NCBI RefSeq assembly: GCF_017948305.1
Contig: NZ_CP072842.1
Span: 2,424,501-2,488,500 of the forward strand
Length of the DNA: 64,000 bases
From: Faecalibacter bovis
Lineage (GTDB): Bacteria; Bacteroidota; Bacteroidia; Flavobacteriales; Weeksellaceae
Direction of reading: 5' to 3'
Each line of letters opens with the position of its first letter. The first letter of the stretch is position 1. Under the pieces are notes generated by a model. The model did not search any database. It was not told where the DNA came from and saw only the letters and a list, made by a program, of their open reading frames with translations. This document shows positions 19,802-28,016 of the stretch, in pieces. Position numbers and translations under genes: made by a program.

Positions 19802-20740
19802 ATGAGTTCAATTCATAATTATTACATTACTTCACAATTATTTCAATTGATTGAAGAAAGAGTAGCTTCAGTAGAAGTTGAAAAAAAATTACGTCCAATC
19901 GCCGTAATGTTTGTTCGTTTATTTGATGATATTGATTTTAATATTTCAAACGAATTAGTAGCAGAAGCATTAGAAAAATTAATCTTTTTCGTACATAAAG
20001 ATGGCATTACTTCAACAGTTGAATTTTCGCAAGTTGAAAAGTTTTTTACAGATGAAGATGATCAATTATTTTTAATCGTTAAAGGAGAAACTTATCAAGT
20101 TGTAGAGCCTGCAGAAGTTGATGAAGATGAAAATTTTGAAGAGGAAGCAGAAGGTGTTAAATACGAAGAAAATGCTGAAATTTCTTTAGATGATGAAGAG
20201 TCTTACATTGTAGTTGATGGTGATGAAATTATTGAAGAATACGAATTAAATGAAGAAATTACATTGGATGATGAAGATTCGTACCTTGTAATGGAAGATG
20301 AGGAAGAAGAAGTTGATGACAATAACGAAGGTTTAGCATTTACAATTCGTCCAATTATTTTAGATAATGCACATGCAGAATTAATTACTTTAGCTGCAAC
20401 GACAGATTTAGACGAGTTATTAGAAGAGCAAATTGACGATTTACCAGCTTTTAAAGAAATTTTAGATCAATTAGAAGTTATTCGTAAAGAAGTTAAGAAA
20501 AAAGAAAAAGAAGATAAAAAGTCTAAAAAAGATAAGAAGAAAAAGAAAAAGTCTAAGAAGAAAAAAGACAAAAACAAGAAGGACAAAAAATCTAATAAAG
20601 ACGATAAAAAGAAAGATCTAACAGCAAAAATAGCAAAGAAATTACATAACTATGTGATTGAAAAAGAACTTGAACAACAATTATTAATTGAATTTGTTGA
20701 CTTAAAAAAACAAATAGATTACATCGTTATTCAATATTAA
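19802..20740 (+). CDS. Highly charged acidic/lysine-rich protein, unknown
   Basis: 312 residues in four parts: a neutral N-terminal domain (1-100, YYITSQLFQLIEERVASV...); a very acidic region (about 103-185) with an internal repeat, EISLDDEESYIVVDGDE then EITLDDEDSYLVMEDEE; a short folded-looking piece (TIRPIILDNAHAELITLAA); and an extremely Lys-rich stretch (about 230-275, runs of KKEK, KKDKKKKKKSKKK) before a helical C terminus. No signal peptide or membrane helix, so cytoplasmic. The charge pattern suggests nucleic acid or ribosome binding or a disordered linker, but no family is recognised. ATG at 19802 is well placed. Confidence 0.7.
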   Translation: MSSIHNYYITSQLFQLIEERVASVEVEKKLRPIAVMFVRLFDDIDFNISNELVAEALEKLIFFVHKDGITSTVEFSQVEKFFTDEDDQLFLIVKGETYQVVEPAEVDEDENFEEEAEGVKYEENAEISLDDEESYIVVDGDEIIEEYELNEEITLDDEDSYLVMEDEEEEVDDNNEGLAFTIRPIILDNAHAELITLAATTDLDELLEEQIDDLPAFKEILDQLEVIRKEVKKKEKEDKKSKKDKKKKKKSKKKKDKNKKDKKSNKDDKKKDLTAKIAKKLHNYVIEKELEQQLLIEFVDLKKQIDYIVIQY

Positions 20741-20748
20741 TAACTTTT

Positions 20749-20775
20749 AAGCTTAGAGAAATCTAAGCTTTTTTT
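20749..20775 (+). terminator. Terminator after the charged protein gene
   Basis: AAGCTTAGA (20749-20757) / TCTAAGCTT (20762-20770), GAAA loop, T-run. A possible ATG at 20776 just behind it is rejected as a start for the next gene. Confidence 0.8.
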
Positions 20776-20829
20776 ATGGATTTAATTTTTGGAATATTGT
20801 TTGATTTAATCCTTCTAAACATAAATTCT

Positions 20830-21072
20830 ATGAAAACATTATTAAATATTTTAGGAAATAATTCTAAAACAAAAGGTACAAAATTAGGTTTATTAGCAAC
20901 TGCAGCGACTACAGGTGTTACTGTAGCTCGTTTTTTAGGGAAACGTTCTATATACGGAATTGTTGGTGGTGTAGCGGTGTCATTAGCTGCTGATTATATC
21001 AAAAAGAAATATGATAAGAAATTAGAAGCAAATTCAAATCATCAAAATCCTGATGTAATTGAACATAAATAA
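20830..21072 (+). CDS. Small membrane-associated protein, unknown
   Basis: 80 residues from the ATG at 20830. One Gly/Ala/Val-rich hydrophobic region (about 18-56: LGLLATAATTGVTVARFLG then IYGIVGGVAVSLAADYI) and a basic, polar tail. Similar in layout to the 84-residue protein at 16233, but I see no convincing sequence identity. Function unknown. A longer frame from 20776 would start in the T-run of the preceding terminator. Confidence 0.55.
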   Translation: MKTLLNILGNNSKTKGTKLGLLATAATTGVTVARFLGKRSIYGIVGGVAVSLAADYIKKKYDKKLEANSNHQNPDVIEHK

Positions 21073-21080
21073 AATATAAA

Positions 21081-21108
21081 AAGCAATTCTTACGAATTGC
21101 TTTTTTCA
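21081..21108 (+). terminator. Terminator
   Basis: AAGCAATTC (21081-21089) / GAATTGCTT (21094-21102) plus T-run. Confidence 0.8.
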
Positions 21109-21212
21109 TTTATAAATCAGATAAAAATAGTTTTAGTATCTCGGTAATTTAAAAAAAGTAATTATTCAGAATTTAATAATGAATTACAATCCATAAAGTA
21201 AGTTTAGTTTTT

Positions 21213-21220
21213 TACTTTTG
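21213..21220 (+). promoter_or_regulatory. -7 box of the HAD gene
   Basis: TACTTTTG, exact TAnnTTTG match, 15 bases before the ATG at 21236. It contains the TTG (21218) that could otherwise be taken as a start. Confidence 0.6.
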
Positions 21221-21235
21221 CACAAACAAACACAA

Positions 21236-21892
21236 ATGATAAAAACTGTAATTTTTGATATGGATGGTGTAATTGTGGATACGGAACCTGTTCACCACTA
21301 TGCTTATCATGAACATTATAAGGAATTAAATATTCCAGTAACTCCAGAATTATTTGCAACTTTCACAGGTCAATCGACTAAAAATGTTTATCAAATTTTA
21401 AAGGATAAATTTAATTTGACTAAAGAGGTGAATGAGTTAGTTTTAAGAAAACGAGCAATTTTCAACGAAGCATTTGATACGAAACCTAATTTAGAATTAA
21501 TTTCAGGTGTTGAAAATTTGATTAAAGATTTACATACCAATGGTTTTGAATTAATTTTAGCTTCTTCGGCTTCTAAATCAACGATTGATCGTGTGTTTAA
21601 TCGTTTTGATTTGAATCAATTTTTTAAAGCTAAAGTTTCGGGCGAAGATTTTCCTAAATCTAAACCAGATCCAGCAATTTTTTTACACGCAGCTTCTTTA
21701 GCAAATTCTACAAAAGATGAATGCATCATTATAGAGGATTCGACCAACGGAATTGAAGCCGGTGTTAGAGCTAATATTAAAGTATTAGGTTATGTAAGTC
21801 AAAATACGAAACGACAAGATTTATCAAAAGCAACTTGGATTTGTGAAGATTTTAATACTATTGATGCGAATTTTATTCAGCAATTATCATAA
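21236..21892 (+). CDS. HAD-superfamily phosphatase, beta-phosphoglucomutase-like
   Basis: 218 residues. HAD motif I is at the very N terminus (FDMDGVIVDTEPVH, nucleophile first Asp), motif II is the SS in ILASSASKST, motif III is KSKPDPAIFL and motif IV is IIEDSTNGIEAG. The C1-type helical cap lies between I and II. The family dephosphorylates or interconverts small sugar phosphates in the cytoplasm; members with DMDGV(I/V)-D-EP-H include beta-phosphoglucomutases and phosphoglycolate-type phosphatases, and the substrate cannot be fixed. Monocistronic: own promoter and terminator. Confidence 0.92.
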   Translation: MIKTVIFDMDGVIVDTEPVHHYAYHEHYKELNIPVTPELFATFTGQSTKNVYQILKDKFNLTKEVNELVLRKRAIFNEAFDTKPNLELISGVENLIKDLHTNGFELILASSASKSTIDRVFNRFDLNQFFKAKVSGEDFPKSKPDPAIFLHAASLANSTKDECIIIEDSTNGIEAGVRANIKVLGYVSQNTKRQDLSKATWICEDFNTIDANFIQQLS

Positions 21893-21921
21893 AAAAAGGA
21901 GCTTTTAAAGCTCCTTTTTTT
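21892..21921. terminator. Bidirectional terminator
   Basis: GGAGCTTT / AAAGCTCC around one base, A-run left, T-run right; shared by the convergent HAD gene and its neighbour. Confidence 0.85.
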
Positions 21922-22561
21922 ATTTAAAAATATTATTTCTTAAAATTTTAAAGTGAATTTTTTCACCATTTTTTTCAAATGTATCTATGGTATAATCTTT
22001 ACTCATTTTAGAAGTACGATTTAATGAATTTGAATCTAATCCTAAAATTTGTAAAATAATATATTCATCGACAACACAGTTTAATTCAATTAAATGGTCT
22101 AAATCTGTTAGACTTTTATTTTCTTTTATAGCTTCAAATACAAGCTTAAATTTTTTCGAGTAATTATTTGCTTGATTAGTTCCATCTTTTGTTTCTCCAT
22201 AGGCAAGAGAAAGTAAGAACAATATAGTTAAATTAGCAGGCATTTCTTCTAATTTAGCTTCAGCTTCTTGTATGAATTTTTTGAATTTTAGCTCTTTAAA
22301 TTTAGCATATATTCCTGTAGTACTTATATCATATTTAAAACTTCCTAACGTGTTTATCGGCTGATAATACAACACTTGTAACTGATGTTTTGATAAATCT
22401 TGTGGGTTCTTCTCAAATTTTTCTTTTAAGTTTTCGAAATAAAATTCTGTATTTGTTGAATCTTTTGCTAAAGTCTCAATTCGTGCTAAATCAACAGGCA
22501 TTTGCGCCTTCATTTCATTTGTAAATAGCAATAAAAATGCAGTAAGTAAAAGTTTATTCAT
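21920..22561 (-). CDS. Exported DUF4919-like protein
   Basis: 213 residues with a signal peptide (MNKLLLTAFLLLFTNEMKAQ). After it, DLARIETLAKDSTNTEFYFE, the LKEKFEKNP segment and QLQVLYYQPINT match the pattern of DUF4919, a family of exported or lipid-anchored Bacteroidota proteins of unknown function with tetratricopeptide-like helices. The C-terminal half has ELNCVVDEYIILQILGLDS, also a family landmark. Periplasmic. Its terminator is the shared hairpin at 21892. Confidence 0.65.
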   Translation of the reverse strand: MNKLLLTAFLLLFTNEMKAQMPVDLARIETLAKDSTNTEFYFENLKEKFEKNPQDLSKHQLQVLYYQPINTLGSFKYDISTTGIYAKFKELKFKKFIQEAEAKLEEMPANLTILFLLSLAYGETKDGTNQANNYSKKFKLVFEAIKENKSLTDLDHLIELNCVVDEYIILQILGLDSNSLNRTSKMSKDYTIDTFEKNGEKIHFKILRNNIFK

Positions 22562-22583
22562 ATAGTGTATTAAAGTTTAAATA

Positions 22584-22610
22584 TAAAAAAAGCGTTCCAT
22601 TTGGAACGCT
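22584..22610 (-). terminator. Terminator of the pssA-exonuclease-FAH operon
   Basis: AGCGTTCC (22591-22598) / GGAACGCT (22603-22610), followed on the minus strand by a T-run (22590-22584). Confidence 0.8.
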
Positions 22611-22616
22611 TAACTT

Positions 22617-23225
22617 TTATAATACTTTTACTTCGAATACTTTTTCATCGTTGATAAAACCTTCCAATGTATCTTTTGAATTGATTTTATTAACGCCTGC
22701 CGGAGTTCCTGTATAGATTAAATCTCCTTTTTTTAATGTGAAATATTTAGAACATTCCGCAATCAACGTATTGATATTAAAAATCATATCTTTTGTATTT
22801 GCAGTTTGAACTTGTTCTCCGTTTCGATTCATTGAAAAATTTAAGTTTTCTAAATCAAAATTTTCTTTCGGAAAAAATTCTGATACAAATGCCGATCCAT
22901 CAAATGCTTTGGCAATTTCCCAAGGAAAACGTTTTTCTTTTAATTCTTGTTGCACATCACGAGCTGTAAAATCAATACCTAAACCAATTTCAGAAAAATA
23001 ACGATCTGCAAATTGAGGTTGTATCATTTTACCAACACGATCAATTTTTATGACTAATTCAGTTTCAAAATGAACTTCTTTTGTAAACGTAGGAATTACA
23101 AACGGGAAATTCTTTCTTAAAATAGCAGAATCAGGCTTCATAAAAAACATTGGCGCATCAGGTACTTCATTATTTAGTTCTTTAGCATGCTCTTCGTAGT
23201 TGCGACCAACACAAATAATTTTCAT
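22617..23225 (-). CDS. Fumarylacetoacetate hydrolase family protein
   Basis: 202 residues, the short single-domain form. It opens MKIICVGRNYEEHAKELNNE, and FFMKPDSAIL, the metal-binding ETE in VHFETELVIKI, IGLGIDFTARDVQ and GDLIYTGTPAGV are family landmarks. Members are divalent-metal hydrolases or decarboxylases acting on acylpyruvates, oxaloacetate or related C-C bonds; the closest functional guess is acylpyruvase/oxaloacetate decarboxylase. Third gene of a minus-strand operon, 4 bases after the exonuclease gene. Confidence 0.9.
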   Translation of the reverse strand: MKIICVGRNYEEHAKELNNEVPDAPMFFMKPDSAILRKNFPFVIPTFTKEVHFETELVIKIDRVGKMIQPQFADRYFSEIGLGIDFTARDVQQELKEKRFPWEIAKAFDGSAFVSEFFPKENFDLENLNFSMNRNGEQVQTANTKDMIFNINTLIAECSKYFTLKKGDLIYTGTPAGVNKINSKDTLEGFINDEKVFEVKVL

Positions 23226-23229
23226 ATCG

Positions 23230-23988
23230 TTAGAATGATGATTTTAATTTAATTCTTGTAAAAACTTTTTTGGTATATAATGGAAAATCAGCATTCTGTA
23301 TCCATGCGTAATATCCCGGATCTTTAGCGAATACATCTTTCACTTTTTGACCTTTATATTTCCCGAAACTAATCGTTTCATCTCCTTGCGCATCAATATG
23401 GATAAAACCTGCTAAATCTGCAGTTTTTCTTTGGCTCGAAAATTCGCTTAAAAATTGATTGTCATTTTCTAATTCTTCGTATTTCTCAACCTGTGCTTTA
23501 AAAATTTCGTAAGTTGCTAAAGTGTCAGCTTCAGCAGAATGCGCATCAACTAAATCTTTATCGCAATAATATTTATAAGCAGCAGATAAATTACGCGGTT
23601 CCATTTTGTGATAAATCACCTGAACGTCTATAGGACGATGTTTCGTTAAATCAAAATCAAAACCATTACGGATTAATTCTTCAGCTAATAAAGGAATATC
23701 AAATCGGTTTGAATTGAAACCGCCTAAATCAGAATCTTTTATCATTTCCATGATTTGCGGCGCAATTTCTTTAAAAGATGGAGCGTCTTTTACATCTTCG
23801 TCACTGATTCCATGAATTGCAGTTGTTTCTGGAGGAATCGGAATACCTGGATTTACTTTCCAAGTTTTTACTTCTTTTTCTCCGTTCGTTAATGCTTTAA
23901 CAATAGAAATTTCTACAATTCTATCTTTAGATATATTGATTCCTGTCGTTTCTAAATCAAAGAAACAGATGTTTTTAGTCAAGTTCAT
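23230..23988 (-). CDS. DEDDh 3'-5' exonuclease, DnaQ-like, with C-terminal DUF3820-type domain
   Basis: 252 residues. Exo I motif CFFDLETTGINIS (Asp and Glu ligands), Exo II around GGFNSNRFDIPLLAEEL, and Exo III with catalytic His in DAHSAEADTLATYEIF make a DEDDh exonuclease as in DNA polymerase III epsilon and related nucleases. After residue ~205 comes FGKYKGQKVKDVFAKDPGYY with AWIQNADFP, a small domain seen fused to such exonucleases in Bacteroidota. It degrades single-stranded DNA or RNA ends; whether it proofreads or acts in repair or RNA processing is unknown. Overlaps pssA by 14 bases. Confidence 0.9.
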   Translation of the reverse strand: MNLTKNICFFDLETTGINISKDRIVEISIVKALTNGEKEVKTWKVNPGIPIPPETTAIHGISDEDVKDAPSFKEIAPQIMEMIKDSDLGGFNSNRFDIPLLAEELIRNGFDFDLTKHRPIDVQVIYHKMEPRNLSAAYKYYCDKDLVDAHSAEADTLATYEIFKAQVEKYEELENDNQFLSEFSSQRKTADLAGFIHIDAQGDETISFGKYKGQKVKDVFAKDPGYYAWIQNADFPLYTKKVFTRIKLKSSF

Positions 23989-24724
23989 TTGTGATTTTTT
24001 TTCTAAACAAAATTGAAATGATTACGTATAATAAAATTACAAAAGGAATAGCTGATATTTGAAATAATGCTAATAAGGCAATTGTAATTATTAAAAATAT
24101 ATATTTATAATTGTTTTCTTGCCACCCAAATCCTTTGAATTTGAAAGCAAACAACGGTAAATCTACAATTAATAAAATACTAAATACAATAGAAATTGCA
24201 ATTAATAAATACGTATCAATTTCAGGGCTAATGATTTTTCCATTTGTATAATAAAGTGAAAAAATAGAGAATATAAATAAAGTATTAGATGGTGTTGCTA
24301 ATCCTTTAAAATATGTTGTTTGATCTTCGTCTAAATTAAATTTAGCTAAACGTAAAGCTGAAAATGCTGGAACAAGTAAAGCAATTAGAGACAATGCAGA
24401 AATATTTAAATTTTCATTTTCAAATATAAAATCTGACGATAAATTATTCAGCATTGCAAATAACATTAAACCTGGAACCATTCCGAAAGAAATACAATCT
24501 GCCAATGAATCTAATTCTCCACCAATTGGACTACTTTGTTTTAATAAACGTGCGACCATTCCGTCTAAAAAATCTGCAACCAAAGAAATAATCATGAATA
24601 TCATTACTAAAGTTACCGTTTGTGTAGTTACGTTTCCATTGCTTGATGCGATTAGAACGCAAGATAAAACTCCGCACGATAAGTTTAATAAGGTCAGATA
24701 ATTAGGGATTGTAAATAATTTCAT
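23975..24724 (-). CDS. pssA: CDP-diacylglycerol--serine O-phosphatidyltransferase PssA
   Basis: 249 residues, several membrane helices. The CDP-alcohol phosphotransferase signature DG(x)2AR(x)8G(x)3D(x)3D is present in FLDGMVARLLKQSSPIGGEL followed by DSLADC. The opening IPNYLTLLNLSCGVLSCVL is typical of PssA. It makes phosphatidylserine, the precursor of phosphatidylethanolamine, in the inner membrane. First gene of the minus-strand operon with the exonuclease and FAH protein. Confidence 0.94.
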   Translation of the reverse strand: MKLFTIPNYLTLLNLSCGVLSCVLIASSNGNVTTQTVTLVMIFMIISLVADFLDGMVARLLKQSSPIGGELDSLADCISFGMVPGLMLFAMLNNLSSDFIFENENLNISALSLIALLVPAFSALRLAKFNLDEDQTTYFKGLATPSNTLFIFSIFSLYYTNGKIISPEIDTYLLIAISIVFSILLIVDLPLFAFKFKGFGWQENNYKYIFLIITIALLALFQISAIPFVILLYVIISILFRKKITNELD

Positions 24725-24742
24725 GTAAATAAATTTCAGCTA

Positions 24743-24750
24743 CAAAAGTA
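24743..24750 (-). promoter_or_regulatory. pssA operon -7 box
   Basis: Minus strand TACTTTTG, exact TAnnTTTG match, 18 bases from the pssA ATG. Confidence 0.55.
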
Positions 24751-24826
24751 CAAACAAAAGCGATTATAGTAAAGAAAATACAATATTTCATTTAATTTTG
24801 AGTTCTAAATTGATAATTTAAAACCT

Positions 24827-25927
24827 TTGAAAAAAATTGTTTTCCTTATAAGCGTATTTACAAGTTTAGGCATTCAGGCACAAACTGCTCGAAAATACTC
24901 TAACGAATTTCTCAATATTGGTGTTGATGCACGTTCTTTTGCAATGGGTAATGCAGTTGTTGCCAATATTGGAAATGCGAACGCCAGTTATTGGAATCCT
25001 GCGGGTTTAACAGAAGTATATTGGGGAGTTGATGCTACTGCAATGCATGCTGAATATTTCCAATCGGTTGCTAAGTTTGACTATGCTGCTGTTGCTATTC
25101 CATTAAGAGAAAGTAATTCGACAGTTGCTTTTTCATTGATGCGCTTTGGTGTAGATGATATTTTAAATACAACTGAATTAATCGATAATCAAGGAAATAT
25201 TAATTACGATAAAATCACAAAATTTTCTACTGCTGATTATGCTTTAACAATGTCTTATGCAGGTTATTTCTTAGGCAATAAAGATTTACAAGTTGGTGCA
25301 AATGCAAAAGTTGTATATCGCCACATTGGGAAATTTGCGAAAGGGATAGGTTTTGGATTAGATTTAGGTCTACAATATCGTACAGATGATGGTTGGTATT
25401 TAGGTGCTATGGCTCGTGATATTACAACGACTTTTAATGCTTGGAAAATTAATTATAACGAATTAAAACCAATCATAGTTGATGGACCTGCTGATCCTGA
25501 AGAAACAATTTTGAATGATTTACCAGCTGAAGGGACAGAATTAACTTTACCAAAATTACAAGTCGGAGTAGGGAAGAAGTTCCAATTTGATGATCGTTGG
25601 TCGTTATTAGGTGAAGTCGATTTAGGGATGGAATTCCAAGAAACAAATGCAGCATTATCTATGGGTAATTTCTCAATCAATCCAATGGTTGGTTTTGAAT
25701 TAGGTTACGATGATATGGTTTTTGTTCGTGGTGGTTTAAATAATTTACAAGAAATAGAGCAATTTAACGGCGATAAGAAAACGAGTATTCAACCAAATAT
25801 AGGAGTAGGTTTTAAGTATGGTGGAATTTCAATCGATTATGCGTTAACTAATTTCGGAGATCAAGGTTTAGGATTGTACTCAAACATTTTTTCATTACGA
25901 TTAGATTTCGGACATTTAAGAAAATAA
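24827..25927 (+). CDS. PorV/PorQ family outer-membrane protein (PorV2-like)
   Basis: 366 residues, translated from TTG at 24827: the signal peptide (MKKIVFLISVFTSLGIQAQ) begins there and no ATG fits. The mature start KYSNEFLNIGVDARSFAMGN, then ASYWNPAGLTEVYWG, is the PorV/PorQ landmark. The C-terminal strands (GGISIDYALTNFGDQGLGLY) indicate a barrel. Annotated relatives are called type IX sorting system protein PorV2; the exact role is less established than that of PorV. It is not adjacent to other secretion genes and is divergent from the pssA operon. Confidence 0.88.
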   Translation: MKKIVFLISVFTSLGIQAQTARKYSNEFLNIGVDARSFAMGNAVVANIGNANASYWNPAGLTEVYWGVDATAMHAEYFQSVAKFDYAAVAIPLRESNSTVAFSLMRFGVDDILNTTELIDNQGNINYDKITKFSTADYALTMSYAGYFLGNKDLQVGANAKVVYRHIGKFAKGIGFGLDLGLQYRTDDGWYLGAMARDITTTFNAWKINYNELKPIIVDGPADPEETILNDLPAEGTELTLPKLQVGVGKKFQFDDRWSLLGEVDLGMEFQETNAALSMGNFSINPMVGFELGYDDMVFVRGGLNNLQEIEQFNGDKKTSIQPNIGVGFKYGGISIDYALTNFGDQGLGLYSNIFSLRLDFGHLRK

Positions 25928-25931
25928 TATA

Positions 25932-25966
25932 AAAAAGGTTAGAATTCAGTATTTTAACCTTTTTAT
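25932..25966 (+). terminator. Terminator after porV2-like gene
   Basis: AAAAAGGTTA (25932-25941) / TAACCTTTTT (25955-25964). The next 230 bases to 26195 contain no gene that I can see. Confidence 0.7.
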
Positions 25967-26195
25967 TTGTTTTAATAATACATATAAATAATATATTCTA
26001 TAGTATTAATAGAGTAATATGTGATTTCAAATGAAATTTATGAAACAAAAGGAGCAAACCACTCAGATTTTTAAAAATATTTTCGTTCTGGAATTTAATA
26101 AAAGAATTGAACTACCATAAGTTACATATATAATTGATCGATGTAACTGAGCTTTGGATTCATCGTAATTTTTGTAAATTAACATGATAAGAATT

Positions 26196-27017
26196 TTATA
26201 ATTTTTCAACTTTATATGGATTAAAGGAATTGTATCCAAAATTTCGATCGTACCAATTTAATGGTTTAGTTTTCAAGATTTTTCGTTCATATTCGTAAGG
26301 AGAAATATAGAATTTTATTGAATCTCCAATTTTTAAATTTTTTAATCGAATTGAATCATCTTCATATGAAAAATCAAAATCCTTGTATTTTTTTAAATCA
26401 ATGGTTGCAGTAGCGCTTCTTCCTTTGAAACGAATCTCATTTATTTGATCTTTCAATTCAATCCATCCAATTTCCTGAACAGAAGCTTGCATTAATTGAT
26501 CTTGCTTACGTCTTAATACAACACCAAAAATAATTGTTAATAGTAAAGGTGTAAAACATAAAAAATAATAGAATTTATATTTCCAAGATCGTTGATAAAA
26601 GATATTTTTTTCACAATTTGATTCAAAAAAAGCTGAAATAGTCAGATTTGATGATGCTTCAAATTCAAATAGTTTATCACCCAAATGGATGGTTAAATAT
26701 TCTATATCTTTTTTGTAATTATAATCATACGTAATTTCTTGAATTGGTGTTTTCTTCCAATTAAGATCAAATAATCCTTTCGTTAAAACATATTCTTCAT
26801 GCAATTCGAAATATTCAACAGATAATGTTTTTTTGTAAATATAATATCCGAATAGAATTAAATAAATGAAAAAGAATATGGTGAATTCAAAGATGATTTC
26901 TTGAATCAAAATATATAAAATTACTGATCCAAGTATTAAAATTATAATATAGAAACTATACTTTAAAATATTATTTAATTGTAACGTAGACTCGTCGTAG
27001 TTTTTGTAAATCAACAT
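26196..27017 (-). CDS. Unknown membrane protein with PH-like region
   Basis: 273 residues. Two adjoining transmembrane helices (about 17-60), then a cytoplasmic beta-rich part (VEYFELHEEYVLTKGLF, KDIEYLTIHLGDKLFEF) that looks like a bacterial PH domain, a further helix (about 147-166) and a second soluble part (DQINEIRFKGRSATATIDL). Family not recognised. It starts 3 bases after the stop of the sulfurtransferase gene, so it is cotranscribed with it, but this does not reveal a function. Confidence 0.6.
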   Translation of the reverse strand: MLIYKNYDESTLQLNNILKYSFYIIILILGSVILYILIQEIIFEFTIFFFIYLILFGYYIYKKTLSVEYFELHEEYVLTKGLFDLNWKKTPIQEITYDYNYKKDIEYLTIHLGDKLFEFEASSNLTISAFFESNCEKNIFYQRSWKYKFYYFLCFTPLLLTIIFGVVLRRKQDQLMQASVQEIGWIELKDQINEIRFKGRSATATIDLKKYKDFDFSYEDDSIRLKNLKIGDSIKFYISPYEYERKILKTKPLNWYDRNFGYNSFNPYKVEKL

Positions 27018-27020
27018 TTG

Positions 27021-27851
27021 TTATTCAATCGGTAATTCTTCATCTTTTCCCCATTCAGCCCAAGAACCATCATATATTTTTATTACTTGTTGTTGATTAA
27101 TTTGATGATTCGCTAAAGCTAAAATAGAAGCCGTAATTCCAGATCCGCAAGAAAAAATTAGTTCTTCTTTATCATTGAATTTTTCAAAAATTATAGCCAA
27201 ATCATCATTAGATTTATAAAATTCATCTTCTAAAACCAATTCAAAAGGAATATTTCCAGCATTTTTGATATGACCTTTTCTTAAACCTGGACGTGGCTCA
27301 TCGACCTCAGCATTAAATCTTACAGAAGAACGAGCATCAATTATTTTGATAGAAGGTTGCTCAATAGCATCTAAAACATCGTTAACATTAGCTAACCAAT
27401 TTTCATTCAATTTTGCTTCAAAATTCCCTAAATTTTCAGCGATTTGATATGTTTTTGAAATATTTTTATTTGCATTTTTCCAAGCTATAATTCCACCATT
27501 TAAAACATAAACCTCAGCAAATCCCATTACCTTGAACATCCACCAAGCTCTCGGACTTGAATAAACTCCCCAACGGTCGTAACAAACAATTACACTATCT
27601 TTATTTATACCTAAAAATTGTGCTTCTTTTGTAAATGTTTTTTCATCAACAAGTGTGTGTGGCAATTCAGAACGTGAGTCAGAAAATCGATGTTCAATAT
27701 CAAAAAAATGAGAATTTGGTATCAATTCAATATTCAAATCATCTAATTTTTTTCCAACTTTATCAATAGAACAATCTAATAAAATAAGATTTGGATCATC
27801 TAAAATAGTTTCTAATGCTTGTATAGAAATAATAGGTTGTTGAAACTTCAT
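27021..27851 (-). CDS. Sulfurtransferase, tandem rhodanese domains (SseA type)
   Basis: 276 residues: an N-terminal inactive rhodanese domain with YDRWGVYSSPRAWWMFKVMG, and a C-terminal catalytic one with IIDARSSVRF and the active-site loop SCGSGITA with Cys235. The CGSG[VI]TA loop is typical of 3-mercaptopyruvate sulfurtransferases rather than thiosulfate ones, which have CRKGVTA. It transfers sulfur from mercaptopyruvate to thiol or cyanide acceptors in the cytoplasm. Confidence 0.92.
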   Translation of the reverse strand: MKFQQPIISIQALETILDDPNLILLDCSIDKVGKKLDDLNIELIPNSHFFDIEHRFSDSRSELPHTLVDEKTFTKEAQFLGINKDSVIVCYDRWGVYSSPRAWWMFKVMGFAEVYVLNGGIIAWKNANKNISKTYQIAENLGNFEAKLNENWLANVNDVLDAIEQPSIKIIDARSSVRFNAEVDEPRPGLRKGHIKNAGNIPFELVLEDEFYKSNDDLAIIFEKFNDKEELIFSCGSGITASILALANHQINQQQVIKIYDGSWAEWGKDEELPIE

Positions 27852-28016
27852 CGTTTTGTAGTGTTTAGTGTAAAAATATAATTTTTCGAGAATTAATTGT
27901 AAAATATTTCATTTAAATCATTATTGTAATTGAAACAAATAATAATTATTTAACTATTTGTAATTTGTTTATTTATAGAGCTTTCATATATTTATCTAAT
28001 TATGAATTAGCATTTT

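Noticed and set aside
20515-20625. Lys-rich run as a possible assembly artefact
   Set aside because: The codons alternate AAA/AAG with Asp and Ser inserted and the frame stays open to a normal C terminus, so it is likely real coding sequence.
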